Assembly: GCF_943371865.1 (NCBI RefSeq)
Contig: NZ_CALRWL010000032.1
Span: forward strand, 1-64,000
DNA from: Azorhizobium sp943371865
Lineage (GTDB): Bacteria; Pseudomonadota; Alphaproteobacteria; Rhizobiales; Xanthobacteraceae
DNA length: 64,000 nt
Reading direction: 5' to 3'
In this document: positions 7,998 to 15,180 of the stretch, piece after piece
Layout: each line of letters starts with the position of its first letter
Position numbering within the stretch: position 1 is the stretch's first letter
Program-made: the position numbers and the translations under genes
The notes under the pieces: model-generated
The model's input: only the letters and a program-made list of their open reading frames with translations
What the model was told of the DNA's origin: nothing
Databases searched by the model: none

Positions 7998-10118
7998 ATG
8001 CCTGACCTGTCCTTCCTGCTGACCTACGGCTCTGCCGAATACTACGTCGCCCTTGAATGGGCGGCGGTGGTGGTGGCTGTGATCATCATGATCTCCAGCC
8101 TCGATGACCTGTTCATCGACAGCTATTACTGGCTGCGCGAGGGCTATCGCGCGCTGACCATCCAGCGCGTCTATCGCCCCCTCACCGCTGAGCAACTGAT
8201 CGAGAAGCCGCCGCAGCCGTTCGCCATCATGATTCCGGCCTGGCAGGAATCCGACGTCATCGCCATCATGCTGGAAACCATGGTGGCGAGCGTCGACTAT
8301 CGCGAGTACGTCATCTTCGTCGGCACCTATCCCAACGATCCGGCCACCATGACCGAAGTGGAGCGGATGAAGCGCCGCTTCAAGCAGTTGCAGCGGGTGG
8401 AGGTGCCCCATCCCGGCCCCACCTGCAAGGCGGACTGCCTGAATTGGGTGATCCAGGCCATCTTCCTCTACGAAGAGCAGAACCATATCGAATTCGCCGG
8501 CGTGATCCTTCACGACAGCGAGGATGTGATCCATCCGCTTGAGCTTTTCCTGTTCAACTACCTGATCCCGCGCAAGGATCTGGTGCAGTTGCCGGTCGTC
8601 TCGCTGGAGCGGCACTGGTATGAACTGGTGGCCTGCACCTACATGGACGAGTTCGCCGAATGGCACGGCAAGGACTTGCCGGTGCGCGAAAGCCTGTCAG
8701 GCATGGTGCCGTCCGCCGGGGTCGGCACCGCCTTTTCCCGCCGGGCGATCCTGGCCCTGTGCGGGGAGAGCAACAACCAGCCCTTCAACACCGACAGCCT
8801 GACCGAGGACTATGACGTCGGCCTGCGCCTGTCACGGCTCGGCATGCAGTCCATCTTCGTGCGCTTCCCGGTGCAGTACAAGGTCAAGCGCGTGTCGGTG
8901 ATGGGGCACGAGAGCACCACGGAACTCTCCATGCCCCTGTGCGTGCGTGAGTTCTTCCCGGATAAGTTCCGTGCCGCCTATCGGCAGAAGGCGCGCTGGA
9001 CCCTGGGCATTGCCCTGCAGAGCTGGCGACAGATCGGCTGGCCGGGCAGCCTTGCCACCAAGTATCTCCTGTTCCGCGATCGCAAGACACTGATCACCTC
9101 TCTGGTCTCCATCCTGGCCTACGTGCTGGTGTTGAATTTCCTCGGCTTTTACGTGGCCTCCTTGCTGGGGTTCGGGGCATTGCGCTTTCCGCCGGTATTC
9201 GTGGACAATCCGTGGCTTGGGCCGGTGTTGTGGTTCAACATGGCGGCGCTCATCCTGCGGGTGGTGCAGCGCGTTTACTTCGTCAACCGGATCTATGGAT
9301 TCGAGCAGGCCCTTCTCTCGGTGCCGCGCATGATCATCTGCAACGGCGTGAACTTCATGGCCACCGCGCGGGCATGGCGCTTGTTCATTGACAATCTGCT
9401 GTTCGGCACCCGGGTCTCCTGGGACAAGACCATGCATGCCTTCCCTTCTGCGGATCAGTTGCAGATGCGTCGGCAGCGGCTGGGGGATCTGCTGCTGGCC
9501 TGGCAGGTGCTGGACGAGAGCCGGCTGAAGGCGGCGCTGGTCCAGCAGGAGGACCGCCAGGTGCCGCTGGGACGGCTGCTGGTCTCCCAAGGCTGGCTCG
9601 ATGATGAGACCCTGGCCGAGGCCATTTCCGCCCAGGCGGCGCTGCCGCGGGGACGTCTGGATGAGCCGCGGGTGCGAAGCCATGCGGGCGAGATCAGCCC
9701 AGGCCTTTGCGTCCGCTACCGGGCCATTCCCTTCGGACCCGACGCGGACGGGGTCCCGCGCATCGCCGTGGGTGGTCCCTTGTCGCCGGAGGCCTTGGCG
9801 GACTTCGCGACCGAGCTTGGCGTCGAGCCGCGCCAGGTGATTGCCCGCGAAGGCGAAGTGGCCGCGGCCCTGCGCCTGCTGGCCGATCAGGGCTCGACCT
9901 TCGATACCAGGGCGGTCAACGTGCCGTTGATCGGCGACCTGCTGATAGATCTGGGGCTGGTGGACCGTGCGGCCTTCGATTTGGCGATGACCGACTACCA
10001 TCCCGAGCGCGACGGGCGCATCGGCGACTTCCTGGTGGCGCAGGCGGTTGTGACCCGCGAGGCGGTGGACGCGGCGGTGCAGGAACAGCGCCACCGGATG
10101 ATGCTGCCGACGGAGTGA
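7998..10118 (+). CDS. nfrB: NfrB-like glycosyltransferase family 2 with C-terminal MshEN modules
   Basis: This 706-aa inner-membrane protein is close in length to E. coli NfrB (phage N4 adsorption protein B). An N-terminal membrane helix precedes a GT2 domain with MIPAWQE, CKADCLNW, the acidic HDSED, TED and the QKARW (QxxRW) motif, then two or three membrane helices (residues about 365-435). From about residue 493 it reads RLGDLLLAWQVLDESRL...ALVQQ and PLGRLLVSQGWLDDETL...ISAQ, the tandem MshEN pattern that binds c-di-GMP; a second, weaker pair lies at about 640-698. It likely polymerises and exports a ManNAc-type glycan when c-di-GMP is high. Confidence 0.88.
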   Translation: MPDLSFLLTYGSAEYYVALEWAAVVVAVIIMISSLDDLFIDSYYWLREGYRALTIQRVYRPLTAEQLIEKPPQPFAIMIPAWQESDVIAIMLETMVASVDYREYVIFVGTYPNDPATMTEVERMKRRFKQLQRVEVPHPGPTCKADCLNWVIQAIFLYEEQNHIEFAGVILHDSEDVIHPLELFLFNYLIPRKDLVQLPVVSLERHWYELVACTYMDEFAEWHGKDLPVRESLSGMVPSAGVGTAFSRRAILALCGESNNQPFNTDSLTEDYDVGLRLSRLGMQSIFVRFPVQYKVKRVSVMGHESTTELSMPLCVREFFPDKFRAAYRQKARWTLGIALQSWRQIGWPGSLATKYLLFRDRKTLITSLVSILAYVLVLNFLGFYVASLLGFGALRFPPVFVDNPWLGPVLWFNMAALILRVVQRVYFVNRIYGFEQALLSVPRMIICNGVNFMATARAWRLFIDNLLFGTRVSWDKTMHAFPSADQLQMRRQRLGDLLLAWQVLDESRLKAALVQQEDRQVPLGRLLVSQGWLDDETLAEAISAQAALPRGRLDEPRVRSHAGEISPGLCVRYRAIPFGPDADGVPRIAVGGPLSPEALADFATELGVEPRQVIAREGEVAAALRLLADQGSTFDTRAVNVPLIGDLLIDLGLVDRAAFDLAMTDYHPERDGRIGDFLVAQAVVTREAVDAAVQEQRHRMMLPTE

Positions 10119-10277
10119 CGTTGAGAGGTTTCGTACGCGTTAATACTTGCTTTACGAAATAATTTCCGAGTCTTTTTGCGGTGTCTTAAGTAGGTGGCTC
10201 TGATTTGGTTGGCGAAAACCGAATTGGTCATCGGTAACCTTAACCGTGAATTAACCTCGATTTCGCACGGTGGCGCC

Positions 10278-13073
10278 ATGGCCACCATCGATCGCCCCCG
10301 TCTCGCCCGCTGTGCAACCCCGCCCGCTTCGGTGCGTCGGCGCGTCGGCGCGGCCTTGGCCGCGACCGCCCTGGTGGGAAGTCTGCTGATGTCCGCCAGC
10401 GTATATGCGGCTGGCGACGATAGCGGCGAAGGCCCGGCCTGGACCCTCGCAGACCAAGCCTACAAGGCCTATGCCGCCGGTGACTTCGCCGCTTCCGCCG
10501 CCAAGGCGCGGGAGGCCGTCGCGTTGCGGCCTGATATTGCGCGCTGGCAGCTGCTGCTGATCAACGCGCTGGAAGCCGCCGGCCGGCTGGACGAGGCGGA
10601 AGCCGCCATTTCCGCAGCCATGGCCAAGGGGGTGGTGGATCCCACCCTCGCCCCCCGCCGCGCGGCCATTCGCAAGCGCCTGGCCGCGGTGCCGGCGCGG
10701 GCGGCGGTGGAGGCCCTGGCCAAGGGCGATGCGGGCGCCGCGGTGCCCCTGGCGCAACAGGCGGTGGATCTGGCGCCAGACCAATTGCCCGACCGCCTGC
10801 TGCTGATCGATGCGCTGACGCGCGCGGGGCGCACCGCGGTCGCCGAAGGTATTGCCGCGGCCACGGTGGCGCAAAATCCATTGCTCGCTCTGCCGCGTCT
10901 GCTGCATGCGGTTTTGCTCCAGCGGCTCGGCCGGGTGGCCGCCGCCATGGCCGAATATGCCAAGGCGCTCAGTGCCCCAGGGCTGGCTGCTGCGGAGGCG
11001 CGAACCTATCGGCTGATCGCCGTCGACGGCGCTCTGGCCGCCGGCGATGCACGGCAGGCGCTGGAGTGGCTGAAGCCATTGGCGGGCGATCGCGATCCGG
11101 CGGTCAGTGAGCGCCGCGCCGCCGCCGAGGCGCTCCAAAAGATTGGCCGGGCGTATACTGCTGCCCCACCTCAAGACTATGCACCCCGGCAGGAATGCCA
11201 GGACACGCCCTCCGGCTTGGTCTGCACCTTGATGCCGCGGGACTTGCGGGAGCCGGCGCCGCCGGCGGTCGCCAACCCCGCACCATCTGCTGCCGCATCC
11301 CCCGCCGCCCCCGCGGCGCCCGATGTCTCGTTCGGACCTGTGCCCCAAACCGCCCCGCCTCAAGCCGCTGGGCCGCAGGCGGCCCCGGTCCAGGCCAGTG
11401 CGCCCCAAGCCGGTACGCCCCAAGCCGCTGCACCCCAAGCCAATGCGGGTTACGCCGCTGCGGATGCGGCCTACAAGGCATTCGCGCAGCGCGACTATGT
11501 GACAGCCACCATCGAGGCCCGCAAAGCCGTGGCGCTGGAGCCGGACAATGCCGGCTATCGGCTGCTCCTGCTCAACACCTTGACCGCCCAGCGCAAGCTC
11601 GGCGAGGCGGAGGCCGTGGCTGATGCGGCCGTAGCGCGAAATCCCCGCGATGCCGCCTTGCTGGCGCAGCGCGGCTATTTGCGCCAGCAGCTGAAGCGCT
11701 CCGCCGCCGCGGCCGATGATTTCACCGCGGCCCTGGCCACCGGGCGCCTGCCGGTCGGGGAAGTGCGTGGGGTGCGCCTGGCGCTGGCCGATGCCGCCAT
11801 GGCAGCCAAGCAGCCGGCGCGCGCCCTGGAGGCGCTGGCGCCCCTGGCGCGCGAGCGCAGCTATGATGTGGCCGCCCGGCGCAGTTTTGCCTTGCAGGCG
11901 CTGGGTCAGCATGACGAGGCGCTGGCGGCCTTCGATCTCGGAGCCGGCCTGGCGCGCACGCCTGCGGAACGCTCCACCATGACCAGCGGCGCCATCGGCG
12001 AATTGGTGGCGCTCGGCCGCAAGGACGAGGCCAAGGCCCGATTTGCGCAGGCCGTTTCGGCCGGAACGCTCTCCGGAATGAAGACGCTGGATCTGGCCTA
12101 TCTGGCCAGTCAGGTGGGCGACACCGCCACTGCTTACGCCTATTTCCATCAGGCGGAGGAGGAGGGCAGCCTGCGCCGGGGGCCGGCGTTGGTGGATGCG
12201 GCCTATGCGGCCAAACGCACCTTCCACAATGCCGAAGCCGTCTCCCTGCTGGAACAGGCCATCGACGCCAATGCGGATGGCAAGCTGCCGCTGCCGGCGC
12301 AAACCCTGTTCGGGCTGCGCCGCGAGGCGGCCGACATCAGCCGCACCTGGGGCGCTTATGCTTCGGTGAGCTATGGCGCGGTGGGGGTGGCGCCGTCCTC
12401 GCCGCTGGCGCCGCCGCCCTCCGGGGGCAACACCATCCAGGGCGGGGCGGAAGTCTATTGGCGCCCGCCGGGCATCGGCTATCAGAACGGCGCCATCTTC
12501 GAGGTGTTCGGCCGGGTGTTCCAGACCTGGTATGACGAGACCGGAGGCGCCACCGGCGCCACCACCACCCAGGGCAGCGTGGGTGTGCGGTGGAAGCCCA
12601 TCAGCGACCAGAACCTGATCTTCGAGGTCAGCCGCCTGTTTCCCATCGGCGCACTGGCGCGGGAGGATGTGCTGTTCCGGGTGGCCTATTCCACCGGCGA
12701 CGGCACCGATCTGCGGGTGGACGTTCCGGACTGGAACTATTGGCAGGTCTATGGCGAACTGGACTACTTCACCCAGACGCCGGAAACGCTGGGCAATTTC
12801 GAGGCCCGCTGGGGCCGGTCCTATCGGCTGGACCCGCTCAGCACGCGTGTCGTCGTGACGCCGTTCATTGCCATCGGCGGGGCCTATGACTCGCTGCTGG
12901 CGACCCCCGGAACCCTGGCGGCCGGTCCGGGGCTGACCGTGCGCAACTGGTTCCGCGAGGATACCTATCGCGCGCCCATGTCTTATCTCGATCTGACGGC
13001 GCAGTATCGCATCCGTCTTGCGGGGGACGACCGCGGCGGCGGCTGGTTCGCCGGGGCGTTCCTGTCCTACTGA
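10278..13073 (+). CDS. nfrA: NfrA-like TPR outer-membrane exopolysaccharide protein
   Basis: About 931 aa from the ATG at 10278, chosen because it directly precedes a signal peptide ending SVYAAG; an in-frame GTG at 10194 would add an unlikely 28-residue leader. The mature protein has TPR-like alpha repeats (residues about 55-290), a Pro/Ala/Gln linker (about 355-390), a second TPR block that echoes the first (from about 391), and from about 687 a beta-rich region rich in alternating aromatic residues ending in ...AFLSY, a barrel-type C terminus. This matches NfrA (phage N4 adsorption protein A), the secretin-like porin partner of NfrB. Its stop overlaps the convergent DUF1275 gene by 7 bp. 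Confidence 0.85.
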   Translation: MATIDRPRLARCATPPASVRRRVGAALAATALVGSLLMSASVYAAGDDSGEGPAWTLADQAYKAYAAGDFAASAAKAREAVALRPDIARWQLLLINALEAAGRLDEAEAAISAAMAKGVVDPTLAPRRAAIRKRLAAVPARAAVEALAKGDAGAAVPLAQQAVDLAPDQLPDRLLLIDALTRAGRTAVAEGIAAATVAQNPLLALPRLLHAVLLQRLGRVAAAMAEYAKALSAPGLAAAEARTYRLIAVDGALAAGDARQALEWLKPLAGDRDPAVSERRAAAEALQKIGRAYTAAPPQDYAPRQECQDTPSGLVCTLMPRDLREPAPPAVANPAPSAAASPAAPAAPDVSFGPVPQTAPPQAAGPQAAPVQASAPQAGTPQAAAPQANAGYAAADAAYKAFAQRDYVTATIEARKAVALEPDNAGYRLLLLNTLTAQRKLGEAEAVADAAVARNPRDAALLAQRGYLRQQLKRSAAAADDFTAALATGRLPVGEVRGVRLALADAAMAAKQPARALEALAPLARERSYDVAARRSFALQALGQHDEALAAFDLGAGLARTPAERSTMTSGAIGELVALGRKDEAKARFAQAVSAGTLSGMKTLDLAYLASQVGDTATAYAYFHQAEEEGSLRRGPALVDAAYAAKRTFHNAEAVSLLEQAIDANADGKLPLPAQTLFGLRREAADISRTWGAYASVSYGAVGVAPSSPLAPPPSGGNTIQGGAEVYWRPPGIGYQNGAIFEVFGRVFQTWYDETGGATGATTTQGSVGVRWKPISDQNLIFEVSRLFPIGALAREDVLFRVAYSTGDGTDLRVDVPDWNYWQVYGELDYFTQTPETLGNFEARWGRSYRLDPLSTRVVVTPFIAIGGAYDSLLATPGTLAAGPGLTVRNWFREDTYRAPMSYLDLTAQYRIRLAGDDRGGGWFAGAFLSY
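11341..11448 (+). repeat. Degenerate in-frame repeat coding for a PQA-rich linker in NfrA-like protein
   Basis: The DNA repeats units of the form (C)CCCAAGCCG with spacer codons, giving runs such as PPQAAGPQAAPVQA and APQAGTPQAAAPQA. It separates the two TPR blocks of the NfrA-like protein. It looks like a slippage-prone flexible linker and not a mobile sequence. Confidence 0.6.
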
Positions 13074-13756
13074 GCCGGCTTGGCCGCGGGCGTGCCTCGC
13101 AGCGGAGCCAGGAATTGCAGGGCGGCCACCACGGGTGGCAGCAGGAAGCACCACATGCCGAGGCGCGCGAACAGCCATGCCGCGCACCCGCAGCCCAAGG
13201 CGAACGCCGCCACATTGAACGCCAGGCGCTGCAACCGGCCAAGGGCCGCGCTGCGCTCCGCGGCGGGGATGCTCCGCATCAAATCGGTGAGGTCCACCAT
13301 GATCTGGGTGGTGCTGCCGGTCATCAAGGTGGAGGGCGCCGCGTCGGTCAGATGGGTGCGGTGGAGGGCATTCTGGATCGCCATGGCGCTCACCAGCGTC
13401 ATGCCCATCGCCACCGCGGGTAGCGCGTCGCCATTGTGAAACGGGCCAAGCCCCAGGGCGAGCCCCGCGGCAATGGCCAGAAGCACCAGCTTGATGGCCA
13501 TCAGGATGCGCAAATCCGGCAAGCCCCGCGCGGCCAGAGCCAGCCCCAGCAGGCGCGAGCCCATGACCACCAGACAGAAGACCGGCAGCGCCAGAAGCTT
13601 GGCGACGGCCCCGGAGGTGCCCAGCACCATGGCCGCACCGAAGGTCACGAAATTCCCGGTGACGTGGGCGGTGAACAGGCCCTGCAAGGCGAGGAAGCCT
13701 GAGGTGTCCACGTAGCCGGCGTTGAAGCTGAGCACCACGGGTAGGGGAAATTTCAT
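13067..13756 (-). CDS. DUF1275 (YoaK-type) membrane protein
   Basis: A 229-aa integral membrane protein with about six hydrophobic segments. The N-terminal LSFNAGYVDTSGFLAL and FTAHVTGNFVTFG blocks, and later MTLVSAMAIQNAL and TTLMTGSTTQI-like TLMTGSTTQIMVDL, are the DUF1275 signature. The function of the family is not known. It is convergent with the NfrA-like gene, overlapping it by 7 bp, so there is no room for a terminator between them. The ATG start opens directly with the family's first helix. Confidence 0.88.
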   Translation of the reverse strand: MKFPLPVVLSFNAGYVDTSGFLALQGLFTAHVTGNFVTFGAAMVLGTSGAVAKLLALPVFCLVVMGSRLLGLALAARGLPDLRILMAIKLVLLAIAAGLALGLGPFHNGDALPAVAMGMTLVSAMAIQNALHRTHLTDAAPSTLMTGSTTQIMVDLTDLMRSIPAAERSAALGRLQRLAFNVAAFALGCGCAAWLFARLGMWCFLLPPVVAALQFLAPLRGTPAAKPAQ

Positions 13757-14027
13757 GGCGGCTCTCCTGGCCCCGCGCGGTCTTGCGCCGACGCGTGTGG
13801 GGGGACGGTTGTCCTCACAATGCCGGGCGGGCCGCTCTTCGCCCAGCGCTTTCCGGCGGACGTCGCCGAGCCGCCGGGCGCGCCGTCATCGGCGGGTCGT
13901 GAACGGATGATCGAACAATACGGCTCCGCCTGAGTTGTCTACCGTCCAACGCGCTATGCGTGACCTCGGCCCTTCACTTCGGTTCCGGCAGAGACGCCTT
14001 TCAGCGGTTCCCACCAGGAGTGCCACC

Positions 14028-14555
14028 ATGTCCAAGAAAGATGCCAAGGCGCATCGCGACGCCCCCTTGCAGACCCCCAGCAACCTGCCGTCCAATGCCA
14101 CGAAGGACATTTCCGCCGCATTGACCACGCTGCTGGCGGATACATTCGCGCTCTATCTGAAGACCAAGAACTTCCACTGGCACATGTCCGGTCCGCATTT
14201 CCGCGACTATCATCTGATGTTGGATGAGCAGAGCGATCAGATCTTCGCCATGACCGATGATATGGCGGAACGGGCGCGCAAGATCGGTGGAACGACGCTG
14301 CGGTCGCTGGGTCACGCCGCCCGGCTGCAGCGGCTTTCGGACAATGACGCCGACTATGTCACGCCCATGGACATGCTGTCGGAACTGCGCGAGGACAATC
14401 TGCAACTGACCAGCTTCATGCGCGAAACCCATGACCTGTGCGATGAGCATGGCGACGTGGCGACGGCCAGTCTGCTGGAAAATTGGATCGATGAGGCTGA
14501 ACGCCGCACCTGGTTCCTGTTCGAGACCACCCGGACCCGCGGCGAAGCTCTCTGA
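14028..14555 (+). CDS. dps: Dps-family DNA-binding ferritin-like protein
   Basis: A 175-aa Dps protein: a dodecameric iron-storing cage that protects DNA against peroxide. Ferroxidase ligands are all in place at the standard spacing: His50 and His62 (KNFHWHMSGPHFRDYH), Asp66, Asp77 and Glu81 (TDDMAER). The lysine-rich N-terminal tail could bind DNA. The ATG at 14028 has AGGAG nine bases upstream and is preferred over an in-frame start at 13935. A strong hairpin terminator follows 25 bp after the stop, so the gene is monocistronic. A small stress-type gene lies convergent on the other side of that hairpin. Confidence 0.94.
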   Translation: MSKKDAKAHRDAPLQTPSNLPSNATKDISAALTTLLADTFALYLKTKNFHWHMSGPHFRDYHLMLDEQSDQIFAMTDDMAERARKIGGTTLRSLGHAARLQRLSDNDADYVTPMDMLSELREDNLQLTSFMRETHDLCDEHGDVATASLLENWIDEAERRTWFLFETTRTRGEAL

Positions 14556-14580
14556 TCACCGCATACCCGTCACGGGATTG

Positions 14581-14615
14581 AAAATGCCCCCGCCGAACCC
14601 GGCGGGGGCATTTTT
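14581..14615. terminator. Bidirectional terminator between dps and the convergent small gene
   Basis: AAAATGCCCCCGCCG pairs with CGGCGGGGGCATTTT around a short AAC-containing loop, with a T tract on one strand and an A tract on the other. It can therefore end both dps (plus) and the gene at 14633-14917 (minus). Confidence 0.9.
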
Positions 14616-14632
14616 GTTGGCTGGTCAATGCC

Positions 14633-14917
14633 TCAGCTGGGCTCGGCGTCGTCATGGCCGCGCTTGAGGGTCATCGCCGGCGGATCGCTGGCCGGGAACG
14701 ACTCTTCGAGCGCTTCGTCCAATTGGTCGGACTCGGCCTGGTCATGGCTGTGGGGCATGTTCTCCGCCGACCGCTTCACCGGCTCTGCGTGGACTTCAGC
14801 GCCGGTAAACCGGTTTGCGGCCGGTGGGTCGCTGGCCGGAAACGTTTGCGCCAGCGTCTCGTCAAGCTTCCGCTCCCCTTTGGAAGTGGGCTTGGGTGTG
14901 GTTGCATGTGATGCCAT
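14633..14917 (-). CDS. Small acidic protein with two DExLxxxFPASDPPA repeats
   Basis: A 94-aa, very hydrophilic protein with no signal peptide or membrane segment. A 17-residue unit occurs twice: KLDETLAQTFPASDPPA at 17-33 and QLDEALEESFPASDPPA at 65-81. Similar FPASDPP motifs occur in small uncharacterised alphaproteobacterial proteins; I know of no defined function. GAGGGGG stands seven bases before the ATG. About 194 bp upstream on the same strand is an exact GGAAC-N16-CGTT sequence, the general-stress sigma-EcfG pattern, and the gene is next to dps, so a stress role is likely. Confidence 0.75.
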   Translation of the reverse strand: MASHATTPKPTSKGERKLDETLAQTFPASDPPAANRFTGAEVHAEPVKRSAENMPHSHDQAESDQLDEALEESFPASDPPAMTLKRGHDDAEPS

Positions 14918-15110
14918 GGGAAACCCCCTCGCATATGGTGACAGGCTGGTGTTTCACCCGTCCGGTGGTCAGGTGCCCCAGGCTAAGCGCGCGCGTCTCC
15001 GATGACTTGGATGAACACACGCATTCCGTCCCGAGGTTGAACTGCGTGCGCATCGCCCATCTTCGGGCGGAGACGGGGCGGATGGTTGGCGCTCGCTGCA
15101 CGACAAAGAC

Positions 15111-15135
15111 AACGCTCGACCTAGGGGCATGTTCC
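15111..15135 (-). promoter_or_regulatory. Exact sigma-EcfG-type promoter upstream of the FPASDPP gene
   Basis: On the minus strand the sequence reads GGAAC, 16 bases, then CGTT, the consensus of the alphaproteobacterial general stress sigma factor. It points toward the small gene at 14633-14917, leaving a leader of about 190 bases in which I see no other gene. The rest of the gap 14918-15180 holds nothing else recognisable. Confidence 0.6.
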
Positions 15136-15180
15136 CGCCACGGTCCCGTTTCCCACGCGGCCGTCCCTCTGGCGAGCGCC

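Noticed and set aside
4478..10118. Cellulose synthesis operon
   Set aside because: Only the BcsB-like subunit resembles cellulose synthase; the glycosyltransferase is NfrB-like with MshEN and no PilZ domain, and bcsC and bcsZ are absent.
10251..13187. 978-codon minus-strand frame opposite the NfrA-like gene
   Set aside because: Arg/Gly/Gln-rich antisense frame without domains; the plus-strand gene has a signal peptide, TPRs and a barrel.
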